A DNA stretch of 64,000 bases from Euryhalocaulis caribicus (GTDB lineage Bacteria; Pseudomonadota; Alphaproteobacteria; Caulobacterales; Maricaulaceae): the NCBI RefSeq assembly GCF_000412185.1, contig NZ_ASJA01000003.1:124001-188000 (forward strand), read 5' to 3'. Of this stretch, positions 44,356 to 52,753 are shown one piece after another. Below the pieces are notes generated by a model. The model did no database searches. It had not been told where the DNA came from and saw only the letters and a program-made list of their open reading frames with translations. Each line of letters begins with the position of its first letter. Position 1 is the stretch's first letter. The position numbers and the translations under genes are program-made.

Positions 44356-45453
44356 ATGGGCTTCAAATGCGGCATCGTCGGCCTGCCCAATGTCGGCAAG
44401 TCGACCCTTTTCAACGCGCTCACCCAGACGGCGGCGGCGCAGGCGGCGAATTATCCGTTCTGCACGATCGAGCCGAACGTGGGCGAGGTCGCCGTGCCCG
44501 AACCGCGCCTGATGAAACTGGCAGAGATCGCAGGCTCGAAGGAAATCATCCCGGCGCGCATGAATTTCGTCGACATAGCGGGCCTGGTCCGCGGCGCCTC
44601 GAAGGGCGAAGGGCTGGGCAACCAGTTCCTGGCCACTATCCGCGAGGTCGACGCCGTGGCCTATGTCCTGCGCTGTTTCGAGGATGGCGACGTCACCCAT
44701 GTCGAGGGCCGCGTCGATCCCATTGCGGACTTTGAGACCGTCGAGACCGAACTGATGCTGGCCGATATGGACAGCCTGGAAAAACGCCGCGCGGGCGTGG
44801 AGAAGAAAGCCAAGTCCGGGGAGAAAGAGGCCAAGGCTCAGCTTGTCCTGATCGACCTGGCGCTGGACCAGTTGCGCGAGGGCAATCCGGCCCGCAACGC
44901 CGATGTGCCGGAAGAGGCGAAAAAGGACTGGAAGATGCTCCAGCTTCTGACCGCCAAGCCGGTCCTGATGATCGCCAATGTGGACGAGGAATCGGCCGCT
45001 GCCGGCAACGAACACTCCGAAAAGGTCATGGAACGGGCGCAGCAGGAAGGTGCCCCCGCGGTGGTCATTTCTGCCAAGATCGAAGCGGAACTCGCCCTTC
45101 TGGAGCCTGATGAGCGCGCCGAATATCTGGGCGAGCTGGGGCTGGAGGAGCCGGGCCTGAACCGGATGATCCATACCGGCTACCAGCTTCTGGGCCTGCA
45201 GACCTATTTCACGGTCGGTCCCAAAGAGGCCCGCGCCTGGACCATTCGCGAGGGCTGGACCGCGCCCAGGGCCGCCGGCGTCATCCATGGCGACTTCGAG
45301 AAGGGCTTTATCCGCGCCGAGACGATTTCATACGACGATTATGTCGCGGTGGGCGGCGAACAGCCGGCCAAGGACGCCGGGAAAATGCGTCTGGAAGGCA
45401 AGGAATACATCGTCCGCGAGGGCGACGTGATGCATTTCCGCTTCAACGCCTGA
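44356..45453 (+). CDS. ychF: Ribosome-associated GTPase/ATPase YchF
   Basis: YchF (OLA1 family) is an Obg-type P-loop protein that prefers ATP, binds ribosomes and dampens the oxidative-stress response in E. coli. I use the ATG at 44356, giving 365 residues that begin [44 protein letters not shown] and the atypical G4 motif N-V-D-E follow. A C-terminal TGS domain ends with [14 protein letters not shown]. Length is typical. Confidence 0.97.
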   Translation: MGFKCGIVGLPNVGKSTLFNALTQTAAAQAANYPFCTIEPNVGEVAVPEPRLMKLAEIAGSKEIIPARMNFVDIAGLVRGASKGEGLGNQFLATIREVDAVAYVLRCFEDGDVTHVEGRVDPIADFETVETELMLADMDSLEKRRAGVEKKAKSGEKEAKAQLVLIDLALDQLREGNPARNADVPEEAKKDWKMLQLLTAKPVLMIANVDEESAAAGNEHSEKVMERAQQEGAPAVVISAKIEAELALLEPDERAEYLGELGLEEPGLNRMIHTGYQLLGLQTYFTVGPKEARAWTIREGWTAPRAAGVIHGDFEKGFIRAETISYDDYVAVGGEQPAKDAGKMRLEGKEYIVREGDVMHFRFNA

Positions 45454-45466
45454 GGGCTCTCCGGAC

Positions 45467-47308
45467 CTATTCGGCCGTATCCTCGCCCAGCCAGGCGCGG
45501 CGGAAGCGTTTTTGCGCGCGGCTCGGATCGCGGTCCGCGTCCTCGAACGCGACCACTTCCAGCGTCTGGTCCTCGCCGAACGTCACGGTTTCGGTGCGTT
45601 CCCGGCCGCGTTTGACGAACACAATCTCCGCCGTATCGCCCGGCTCGAAGCGCGAAACGGCGTCCTCCCAGTCGCTTTCGCTGTCGATGGTCAGCCGTCC
45701 AAGGCGCAAAACCTCGTCGCCGCGATCCAGTCCCGCGGCGTAAAGCGCGCTGTTCCGGGCCGCATTCGAGGCGATTTCCACCGCTTTCCCGTCCGTTTTC
45801 AGAGTCACCGGGCCTAAAGACGCGTCGCCTTCATTGGCCTTTCGCAGCATAAGTCCCGCCTGTTCCAGCAATTCGCCGAGGTCCGGCAGGCCGCTTTCCT
45901 CCACATATTGATCGAAAAACGCTTCCGCGAAGGCCGCATCGCCTGTCACCTCGGCCAGTCCGGCTTCCAGATCGGCGGGCGTATAGGGTGTTTCCGCGCG
46001 GCCGTGGGTCTCCCACATGCGCCGCATATAGTCGTCCAGCGTCACATCATCGAAGCGTTCACGCAGGGTCAGGTCCAGCGTCAGCCCGATAACCGCCCCG
46101 TACGGATAATAGGACACGAAGGTGTTGGAATAATTCGTGGGGTCGATGGCCGTCGCCGCGTCCACAAACGGGGCGCGAAGGCTCATATCCTGCGGCGAGG
46201 CGAGGTCCCGTCCGCGCCCGTTCAGCACATAATCCAGCGTGCCGGAGAGGTCCTCCAGATACTCGTCCAGATCGGTTTCGCCCGCGCGCAGGGTGAAGAG
46301 CGGCGCGTAATAGGAGGTGAACCCTTCAGCAAACCACAGGGACGGGGTCGGATTGGCCTTGGTAAAGTCGAACGGCTCCAGCTCCGCCGGGCGCAGGCGC
46401 TCCACGTTCCAGGCGTGTATGAACTCATGGCTGAGCGTGCCCAGCTGCCCGAATTCGGCCTTATAGAGCCCGTTGGCGGAAGTCAGGATGGTGGAATTGC
46501 GGTGTTCCATCCCGTCCCCGTTCACATGCGGCAGGTAACAGGCGATGAAAGTGTAGGTCCCATAGTCGAAATCGGGGATGTCGCCCCACATTTCGATCTG
46601 CGCCTCGGTCACGTTCTGCGCCATTGCGGCGTATTCATCGGCGTCTTCGGCCGTGCCGTCATGGTGCAAGGCAAGGCGGATCGTATAGCTGCCGGCTTCT
46701 TCCTCCACCGTCCATTCGCGCAGGTCGAAGTCGGAAAGCTCGGTCGGGCTGTCCATGAAATACTGGAAATCGGGCGCCCGGAAGACGTTTGGATCGCCGG
46801 TCGGCTCCAGTTGCGTGGCGATTTTCCAGTCCGGATCGGCGGGATTGAAGGTGATCTCGACCGGCCGCTCCCCCAATCCCTCCGCCCACAGGAAGGCGGA
46901 GGGCATGTTCAGATGCGCATGGGTGGTGTCGACCTGCGAATAGGTGCCGTCGGCGCGGTCTGCATACAGCGTATAGGTCGCCGTCACCGTCCCGTCATGG
47001 CCCGAAACCGTCCAGCTATAGGGGTCTTCGCGCGATACGGTCAGGGCGTTCCCGGCGCTGTCGGTCGCGGAAAAGTCATAGACGTTCTTGGCGAACTCAT
47101 GGATCGCGTAGCGCCCGGGGGAGGAGCGCGCCATGCGGAAGGTCACGGGCGCGTCGCCGGCATCCTCATACGTTACCGAAATGCGTGCCTCGTGATGCGC
47201 CGCGTTCTCGAAACTCGCCTCATACTGGACCGGCGCGGAGCCGGCGGGCTGGGCGGCGGCGAGGGCGGGCGCAAGAAATACGGCGCTGGCGAGCAGTTTT
47301 GGCGACAT
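45467..47308 (-). CDS. M61-family metallopeptidase with PDZ domain
   Basis: The secreted or periplasmic zinc peptidase is of the glycyl-aminopeptidase (M61) family. From the ATG at 47308 it has 613 residues; an ATG three codons earlier also exists, but the Shine-Dalgarno spacing favours the second. A signal peptide ends A-L-A-A-A-Q. An M61 N-terminal beta domain is followed by the zinc site H-E-F-I-H at 294-298 with A-W-N-V-E-R-L-R-P, and by W-F-A-E-G-F-T-S-Y-Y. A PDZ domain at about residues 480-570 (A-L-Y-A-A-G-L-D-R-G-D-E-V-L-R-L) leads to a basic C-terminus. It likely trims peptides rich in Gly or Ala. Confidence 0.9.
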   Translation of the reverse strand: MSPKLLASAVFLAPALAAAQPAGSAPVQYEASFENAAHHEARISVTYEDAGDAPVTFRMARSSPGRYAIHEFAKNVYDFSATDSAGNALTVSREDPYSWTVSGHDGTVTATYTLYADRADGTYSQVDTTHAHLNMPSAFLWAEGLGERPVEITFNPADPDWKIATQLEPTGDPNVFRAPDFQYFMDSPTELSDFDLREWTVEEEAGSYTIRLALHHDGTAEDADEYAAMAQNVTEAQIEMWGDIPDFDYGTYTFIACYLPHVNGDGMEHRNSTILTSANGLYKAEFGQLGTLSHEFIHAWNVERLRPAELEPFDFTKANPTPSLWFAEGFTSYYAPLFTLRAGETDLDEYLEDLSGTLDYVLNGRGRDLASPQDMSLRAPFVDAATAIDPTNYSNTFVSYYPYGAVIGLTLDLTLRERFDDVTLDDYMRRMWETHGRAETPYTPADLEAGLAEVTGDAAFAEAFFDQYVEESGLPDLGELLEQAGLMLRKANEGDASLGPVTLKTDGKAVEIASNAARNSALYAAGLDRGDEVLRLGRLTIDSESDWEDAVSRFEPGDTAEIVFVKRGRERTETVTFGEDQTLEVVAFEDADRDPSRAQKRFRRAWLGEDTAE

Positions 47309-47438
47309 GAAAACCATCCTTGAAAGGGCGGGCGCGTGGATTGCGCGTGAGGAAATTCAAACTGCGCGATTGAACACGCCTGCGGCATTCGTCTCAAGAT
47401 GGCGGGAAATCGCAGCCGGTCTGATCTAGTCTTTCGCC

Positions 47439-48185
47439 ATGTTCTACATCTTTCTCGCCCTGGCCGGCTTCATGGCCTGGATCGTTTCCACCATTGGCGG
47501 CGGAGGCGGGGCGCTGATCCTTGTGCCGGTCGTGGGTTTTCTGGCCGGGGCGCAGGCCGTGGCGCCGGTGGTGACGCTGGCGACCGTGATTGCCGGGGGC
47601 GGCCGTCTGCTGGCTTTCTGGAAATCGGTGGAATGGCGCGTGGTGCGCTGGGCCTTGCCCGGCGGGGTGCTTGGCGGCGCCATCGGGGCGGTTCTGTTTT
47701 CCGTCGCCCCGGCACCGTGGCTGCAGATCCTGATCGGCCTGTTCCTGATTTCCACCGTGGCGCAATACCGTCTGGGCCGCGTCGAACGCACGTTCCGGGT
47801 CCGCTACTGGCTGTTTTTGCCGGCGCAGGCGGTCGTCGGCCTGATTTCGGGCCTGGCCGGGGCCTCGGGACCCATCCTCAATGTTCTTTATCTGAACGCG
47901 AAGATCACAAAGGGCCGCATGGCGGGGACCAAGACGGCGGTTTCCCTGCCCATGCATGCGGTGAAACTGGCTGCCTATGCCGCGTTCGGGGCGATGAGCG
48001 GACAGATATGGCTGTTCGGTCTGGCCGCGGGACTGGGGGCTTTCAGCGCCAACTGGCTGGCCAGGGCGTGGCTGGAGCGGATGCCGGAACTACAGTTTCG
48101 CGGCGTCGTGATCGCGGTGATGGCGGTCTGCGGCGCGGTGATGATCTGGGATCAGCGCGCGCTTTTGGCCGGCCTGTTCCAATAG
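47439..48185 (+). CDS. TSUP-family permease (TauE/SafE type)
   Basis: The 248-residue inner-membrane protein has about seven or eight hydrophobic segments. The TSUP start is F-M-A-W-I-V-S-T-I-G-G-G-G-G-A-L-I-L-V-P. A repeated second half contains A-V-V-G-L-I-S-G-L-A-G-A-S-G-P-I-L-N-V-L-Y-L, as in TauE/SafE proteins that export sulfite, sulfoacetate or other sulfur and organic anions. The substrate cannot be read from the sequence. It stands divergent from the M61 gene, with a 130-base gap. Confidence 0.87.
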   Translation: MFYIFLALAGFMAWIVSTIGGGGGALILVPVVGFLAGAQAVAPVVTLATVIAGGGRLLAFWKSVEWRVVRWALPGGVLGGAIGAVLFSVAPAPWLQILIGLFLISTVAQYRLGRVERTFRVRYWLFLPAQAVVGLISGLAGASGPILNVLYLNAKITKGRMAGTKTAVSLPMHAVKLAAYAAFGAMSGQIWLFGLAAGLGAFSANWLARAWLERMPELQFRGVVIAVMAVCGAVMIWDQRALLAGLFQ

Positions 48186-48274
48186 CCTCGCGCAGCGCGC
48201 GTCCGGATTTTTCTCGACAGTTCCGCGCGCCCGGCAATAATACCGCCTACGGGCGTTTCGGGAGGGCCGCCAGC

Positions 48275-49399
48275 ATGACGGGAACACGCATCTTGCAGCC
48301 GGGCGAACCGGCCCCCTGGTTCAGACAGCGCAGCACGTCCAACCCGAACTATGCGTTCGATACGGTGGGCGGGCGCTATGTCGTGCTGTGCTTCCATCAT
48401 TCCGCCGGCGACGCGGCGGGCCGTGAAATGCTGCGTATCGTGGAAGAACGGCGGACCCTGTTCGACGACGACACGGTCGCCTTTTTCGGCGTCTCCACCG
48501 ATCCGGCGGACGAGAAGGAACAGCGCCTGAAGCCGATGCTGCCGGGCGTGCGCTATTTCTGGGATTTCGACCGCAAGATCAGCCAGCTCTATGGCGTTTC
48601 CGGCCCGCAAGGCGACCGCCGCGTCTGGATGGTGATGGACCCGACATTGCGCATCCGCGCCGTCTTCCAGTCGGAGGGCGGGGCCGAATGGCGGAAAGTG
48701 GCTGATTACCTGGCCGGTCTTCCCCCGGTTGCAGAACATCCGGGCCTGCCCGTCCATGCCCCCGTCCTTGTCCTGCCCAATGTGTTCGAGCCGGAATTCT
48801 GCGAGCGCCTGATCGGGCTTTACGAGACGCATGGCGGGCGCGAGTCCGGCTTCATGCGGGAAGTGGACGGCAAGACGACCCGCCTGTTCGACAACGCCCA
48901 CAAGCGGCGCGCCGACTATGATATCGAGGACAAGGCCCTGCAGGCCGAGCTGCGCATGCGCATCATCCGGAAGGTGGTTCCGGAAATTTCCCGGATCCAC
49001 AATTTCAAGGTGACCCGGATGGAGCGCTATATCGTGGCCTGCTACGACAGCGTCACCGGCGGCCATTTCCGGCCCCACCGGGATAATACCTCCAAGGGCA
49101 CGGCGCATCGCCGCTTCGCCGTCTCGATCAATCTAAATGACGCGTTCGAGGGCGGAGAGCTGTATTTTCCGGAATACGGCCAGCGCTCGATCAAGATTCC
49201 CAAGGGGGCGGCGGTGGTGTTCTCCTGCGCGCTGATGCACGCGGTGACGCCGGTGACGGCCGGACGGCGCTTCGCCTTCCTGCCCTTCCTCTATGATGAC
49301 GCGGCGGCCGCCATCCGCGAGGCCAATAACCGCTATCTGGCGCAGGATGTCGGGCAATATCACTCGAACGCCGCGGCCCGCCCCGCCGCGGACGCTTGA
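48275..49399 (+). CDS. Peroxiredoxin-like domain fused to a 2OG-Fe(II) oxygenase
   Basis: From the ATG at 48275 the protein has 374 residues. Residues ~1-155 follow the AhpC/TSA-redoxin pattern (L-Q-P-G-E-P-A-P-W-F, R-Y-V-V-L-C-F-H-H-S-A-G-D, F-F-G-V-S-T-D-P-A-D-E-K). The expected peroxidatic Cys region reads H-H-S-A-G-D with no Cys, so peroxidase activity is unlikely. Residues ~185-350 are a prolyl-4-hydroxylase-like jelly roll. The iron ligands are His268-x-Asp270 (P-H-R-D-N) and His322 (A-L-M-H-A-V-T-P-V), and the 2-oxoglutarate Arg is in G-R-R-F-A-F. It probably hydroxylates a protein or small molecule. The redoxin domain may serve for binding. It follows the TSUP gene by 89 bases on the same strand. 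Confidence 0.82.
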   Translation: MTGTRILQPGEPAPWFRQRSTSNPNYAFDTVGGRYVVLCFHHSAGDAAGREMLRIVEERRTLFDDDTVAFFGVSTDPADEKEQRLKPMLPGVRYFWDFDRKISQLYGVSGPQGDRRVWMVMDPTLRIRAVFQSEGGAEWRKVADYLAGLPPVAEHPGLPVHAPVLVLPNVFEPEFCERLIGLYETHGGRESGFMREVDGKTTRLFDNAHKRRADYDIEDKALQAELRMRIIRKVVPEISRIHNFKVTRMERYIVACYDSVTGGHFRPHRDNTSKGTAHRRFAVSINLNDAFEGGELYFPEYGQRSIKIPKGAAVVFSCALMHAVTPVTAGRRFAFLPFLYDDAAAAIREANNRYLAQDVGQYHSNAAARPAADA

Positions 49400-49644
49400 G
49401 GGGATGGCCCGGAGAAACGCCTTCAGGCCTTAAAAACCGGGACCGTTCCGGTCCATTGCAGGCCGGACTGCAATCACTGCACAGGACCGGCGCGCCATGC
49501 AGTCTTATAAATAATTGAATTTATTGATAAATCGGGAATTTGGCGATTTCTGACGATTCCGCCGTCACAACTTCCAGAACCTGCCGCAAAGCCGCCTTGG
49601 TTCATGCATTTATACCCCATGTGAGACACGAAAAGGAGGCTCTC
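49400..49644. other. Gap before the acidic secreted protein gene; nothing coding seen
   Basis: These 245 bases contain a small hairpin TTGCAG-N6-CTGCAA (49456-49473). An AT-rich patch around 49503-49535 (runs of A and T, unlike the surroundings) is a likely promoter zone for the gene at 49645. No sigma-54 or CtrA-like match was found. Confidence 0.3.
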
Positions 49645-50157
49645 ATGCGTAATATTCTTTATTCCGCCGCTGCGATTGCGGCCCTGATCTCTGCGCCCGC
49701 CCTGGCCCAGGAAGTCGATTCCAACATCGACACGGACGCTTCGGGCGAAGTTGAGCTTCAGAACGAACTGCCGTCCGTCGACGGCGATCTTGAGACCACT
49801 CAGGAGCCGATGGTCGACGACGTCGAGCTGGAAGCTGAAACGGACGCCGAGGCGAACGCCGAGGCCGACGCGGAAGTGACCGCCCCTGACTATGTGACCG
49901 AAGCCAATCTTGGCTCCGACGTCTATTACCAGGGCGAAGTCATCGGCACGCTGGACACGCTGGATGCGGATACCGCGAATGCGACCATCCTGCTGGCCAG
50001 CGGCGAGACGGTCGACGTCGAGTCGGAAAGCCTGATCATCGCTGACGATGGCACCATCGTCGCGGCCGTGACGGAAGACGAACTGAATCCGTCCGCCGGC
50101 GCCGAAACGGACGTCGAGACCGAGATTGACGCGGAAGCGGACGTTTCGGGCTCGTAA
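49645..50157 (+). CDS. Small secreted acidic protein
   Basis: The protein has 170 residues, and a strong aaaggagg Shine-Dalgarno precedes the ATG at 49645. The signal peptide is M-R-N-I-L-Y-S-A-A-A-I-A-A-L-I-S-A-P-A-L-A-Q. The mature part is very acidic, with an N-terminal E/D/A-rich stretch (residues ~22-75). A central folded-looking domain (Y-Y-Q-G-E-V-I-G-T-L-D-T-L-D-A-D, V-D-V-E-S-E-S-L-I-I-A-D-D-G) resembles a PRC-barrel or small beta-barrel. The C-terminal tail is E-T-D-V-E-T-E-I-D-A-E-A-D. It shares composition, not domains, with the EF-hand protein at 41247. Function unknown. Two hairpins follow. Confidence 0.75.
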   Translation: MRNILYSAAAIAALISAPALAQEVDSNIDTDASGEVELQNELPSVDGDLETTQEPMVDDVELEAETDAEANAEADAEVTAPDYVTEANLGSDVYYQGEVIGTLDTLDADTANATILLASGETVDVESESLIIADDGTIVAAVTEDELNPSAGAETDVETEIDAEADVSGS

Positions 50158-50180
50158 GAAGACCAAAAATCTCCGTTGAT

Positions 50181-50220
50181 CCGGTCCGGCTAGCGGTTCC
50201 TTGGTTCCGCGCCGGACCGG
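50181..50220 (+). repeat. Long inverted repeat after the acidic protein gene
   Basis: CCGGTCCGGC (50181-50190) pairs exactly with GCCGGACCGG (50211-50220). Across a two-base bulge, GCGG (50193-50196) pairs with CCGC (50207-50210), giving a 14-bp stem with a 10-base loop. It may protect the mRNA 3' end; the terminator follows directly. Confidence 0.55.
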
Positions 50221-50228
50221 ACACCTTC

Positions 50229-50260
50229 AACCCCGCCGTGCTTCACGGCGGGGTTTTTTC
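50229..50260 (+). terminator. Intrinsic terminator after the acidic protein gene
   Basis: CCCCGCCGTG (50231-50240), a CTT loop, CACGGCGGGG (50244-50253) and six Ts (50254-50259) form a textbook rho-independent terminator. Confidence 0.92.
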
Positions 50261-50370
50261 TGCGCCGCGCTTGATTTTGCAGTGCAGCAGGCCGAAATCG
50301 GTAAGAACCAATCGCCGGTTCACCGTTTGCGCGCGCCGGGGCATATCAATTCCTCCCGGAGGCTGGCGTC

Positions 50371-51624
50371 ATGGCGCAGGCGGATTCCCGCTCACATCCC
50401 GTTATTGCGATTCCCGAACTGATCGCGATGGTCGCCAGCCTGATGGCGCTGAACGCGCTGTCCATCGACATCATGCTGCCCGCCCTTCCCGATATCGGCG
50501 AGGCGTTCGAGCTGACGGACCCCAATCGCCGGCAGCTTGTGGTCATTGTCTATCTGTTCGGGTTTGGCCTGGCGCAGCTTGTCTATGGCCCGCTGGCCGA
50601 TTCCTACGGGCGCAAGGGCGTGCTGCTCTCCGCGCTGGGCGGGTTCATGGCGGCCACGCTGCTTTGCATCATCGCGCCGACCTTTCTGACCCTTCTGATC
50701 GCCCGCACGCTGCAGGGCGTGGCGGCGGCCGCCACGCGCGTCATCGCCATGGCGGTGGTGCGGGACCTGGTGCACGGGCGGCGCATGGCGCGGGTGATCT
50801 CTCTGGCCATGACCGTGTTCATGGCCGCGCCCATCCTGGCGCCCTCGCTGGGCCAGCTGATCCTGTTCGGGGGTGAATGGCACTGGATCTTCGGCGCGCT
50901 CCTGGCCGCCGGGGCCGGTCTGTTTATCTGGATTTTCACGCGCTTGCCGGAAACGCTGGCGGCGGAGGACCGCTCCGAATTCCGCCTCATGCCGATCCTG
51001 AAGAATTACGCGATTGCCTGCTCCCACCGCATCACGCTGGGCTACATGCTGGCTTCCAGCCTGATCTTCGCGGCGCTGTTTTCCTTCATCGCCACGTCTG
51101 AGCAGATTATGGCGCAGCAATATTCGCTGGGCGCGGTGTTCCCGCTGGCCTTTGCCGGCATCGCGGGCGGGTTGTCGATCTCCAATTTCATCAATGCGCG
51201 CATGGTCGAACAGGTGGGGCAGCGGCGGCTGTCGCACGGCGCGCTGATCCTGTTCATCCTGATCAGCGGCGGACACGCCCTGCTGATCTCCGCCGGGATC
51301 GACGGATTCTGGGTGTTCTATTCGCTGTTGTTCGCCGCAATGTTCCTGTTCGGCATGATCGGCGCGAACTTCTCCTCGCTGGTCATGGAGCCGGCGGGCA
51401 AGCGCGCGGGCGTGACCTCGGCCGCCTATGGCGCGGCGACCTCCACCATCAGCGCGGTCATTGGCGGCTTTATCGGCGCGGCCTATGCCGGCACGGCTTT
51501 CCCGCTGGTCTTCGGCGACGCCATCCTCGGCGTCCTCGCCCTTCTCATCATCTTCGCCACCGAACGCGGCAAGCTGTTCGGCGCGGAGGAATATGAGGAC
51601 GAGGAAGACGGCGCGGCGGCCTGA
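50371..51624 (+). CDS. MFS transporter, Bcr/CflA-type drug exporter
   Basis: The 417-residue protein has twelve hydrophobic segments. The Bcr/CflA start (A-L-N-A-L-S-I-D-I-M-L-P-A-L-P-D-I) is followed by MFS motif A, Y-G-P-L-A-D-S-Y-G-R-K. I-A-R-T-L-Q-G-V-A-A-A-A-T-R-V and motif-C-like M-A-A-P-I-L-A-P-S-L-G-Q-L come after. These proton-driven pumps export drugs such as bicyclomycin or chloramphenicol, or sulfonamides. A ggagg Shine-Dalgarno lies 9 bases before the ATG. The tail is acidic (E-Y-E-D-E-E-D). The substrate is unknown. It stands alone on the plus strand. Confidence 0.9.
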   Translation: MAQADSRSHPVIAIPELIAMVASLMALNALSIDIMLPALPDIGEAFELTDPNRRQLVVIVYLFGFGLAQLVYGPLADSYGRKGVLLSALGGFMAATLLCIIAPTFLTLLIARTLQGVAAAATRVIAMAVVRDLVHGRRMARVISLAMTVFMAAPILAPSLGQLILFGGEWHWIFGALLAAGAGLFIWIFTRLPETLAAEDRSEFRLMPILKNYAIACSHRITLGYMLASSLIFAALFSFIATSEQIMAQQYSLGAVFPLAFAGIAGGLSISNFINARMVEQVGQRRLSHGALILFILISGGHALLISAGIDGFWVFYSLLFAAMFLFGMIGANFSSLVMEPAGKRAGVTSAAYGAATSTISAVIGGFIGAAYAGTAFPLVFGDAILGVLALLIIFATERGKLFGAEEYEDEEDGAAA

Positions 51625-51730
51625 AACCGTACAGCTTCTAACTAAGCGCCAACTTACAATTTGTCGCTACAATTGCGCTTACCGTACAGTGAGGTGAGAA
51701 AGCCCCGAACCTGCCGAGCAATGTGATCCA

Positions 51731-52036
51731 ATGTCGCCTGTCACCGCGTTTTTCGCATCGCTCTTCTTCATCGTCAGCATACGGTTCGTGATTTACGTCC
51801 ACACATCAATCTTCCTGCATGTGGCTTTTTCGAAATTAACTTCGATAAGAAGTCTGCGCTTCTGCAAATATGTCGATGTACCAGGACTCGTTTGCTTTAT
51901 TTCCGGGTGGATGGCGCTTTCAGATGTTTTTAGAGAGCTTGCCGCTGTCATATTGGGCGTCAGCTTCTTTTTTTATTGTGCTCTGTTAGTCAGAAATATC
52001 GCGGCATCGGCGACCAATCGCCCAAAAGAAGAATAA
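51731..52036 (+). CDS. Small orphan membrane protein in an AT-richer patch
   Basis: The 101-residue protein has an N-terminal hydrophobic segment (V-T-A-F-F-A-S-L-F-F-I-V-S-I-R-F-V-I-Y-V) and two further ones in the second half (V-C-F-I-S-G-W-M-A-L and A-V-I-L-G-V-S-F-F-F-Y-C-A-L-L-V). The tail is polar (S-A-T-N-R-P-K-E-E). Base use differs sharply from the neighbours, with many A/T-ending codons and several TTT, AAA and ATA. No good Shine-Dalgarno precedes the ATG. No family is recognised. It may be an acquired or decaying gene. A GGCG-N5-CGCC hairpin (52047-52059) follows the stop. Confidence 0.5.
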   Translation: MSPVTAFFASLFFIVSIRFVIYVHTSIFLHVAFSKLTSIRSLRFCKYVDVPGLVCFISGWMALSDVFRELAAVILGVSFFFYCALLVRNIAASATNRPKEE

Positions 52037-52065
52037 GCTCATAACCGGCGAAAATCGCCAAAGCG

Positions 52066-52725
52066 CTAGACACTCTTGTAGCGCCGCGTCGCGTCGCACC
52101 AGGCGGCCAGCGCGGTCAGGACCGTAAAGACAATCAGGATGCTCACCGCGCCTTGCGTCACCGTCTGATCGGGCATGGAGACGAAGAGGTGGGACGCCTC
52201 CAGCAGGGCCAGGACGCCCAGCAGGATGAAGGGCGTCACGCGGCCCAGCGCCGATTTCGCGGTCGAGACGGTCATATAGAGCGCGAACCCGGCGGCCAGA
52301 ACGATCAGTTCCGACCCCAGCCCCAGCGGCCAGCTATCCCACCAGCCCAGCCCGACCTTGGGCCCGCCGGGCCACAGCGCCAGATCCGGCGTATGGACCA
52401 GCAGGTCCAGGAACCAGTGGCTGAGCACCGCCGCGCCGATCACCAGACCGCGCGGCCAGCCGCGCCTCAGAACCAGCGCATAGAGGGCCGCCGCTGCGCC
52501 CGCCCAGACCAGCGAGGCGGCAAGGCTGTGCGTCCACGGCATGTGATAGAGATCGTAAGGGCTCATCGCCGTGAAGCCCGGTTCGATCCGCATTTTCTCG
52601 ACGCCGAGGATCGACAGTATGGCCCAGCCGTAATCGACCAGCTGTACGGCGATGAAGAGGTGCCAGAGCGGTATGCGCCGCGCGGCGGGGGCGGCGAAAG
52701 CCGGTCCGTAATGGCCGATGAACAT
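52066..52725 (-). CDS. Integral membrane protein, possibly YdjM-like metal-dependent hydrolase
   Basis: The 219-residue protein has about six hydrophobic segments. It begins M-F-I-G-H-Y-G-P-A-F-A-A. H-M-P-W-T-H-S-L-A-A-S-L and S-H-W-F-L-D-L-L-V-H-T-P-D follow. These His/Asp-containing stretches on membrane helices recall the YdjM/DUF457 metal-dependent membrane hydrolases (G-H, T-H-S, H-x-x-x-D). The match is by pattern only. It lies 28 bases downstream of an SDR gene on the same strand and may be co-transcribed with lepB and that SDR. Confidence 0.6.
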   Translation of the reverse strand: MFIGHYGPAFAAPAARRIPLWHLFIAVQLVDYGWAILSILGVEKMRIEPGFTAMSPYDLYHMPWTHSLAASLVWAGAAAALYALVLRRGWPRGLVIGAAVLSHWFLDLLVHTPDLALWPGGPKVGLGWWDSWPLGLGSELIVLAAGFALYMTVSTAKSALGRVTPFILLGVLALLEASHLFVSMPDQTVTQGAVSILIVFTVLTALAAWCDATRRYKSV

Positions 52726-52753
52726 GTTTGCGTCTCCCCCTTCCGGCGCCCGC

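Noticed and set aside
47399-48274. Upstream extension of the redoxin/oxygenase gene
   Set aside because: The extra residues run through the TSUP gene in another frame and are Arg/Gly-rich shadow sequence. The ATG at 48275 begins the redoxin domain.
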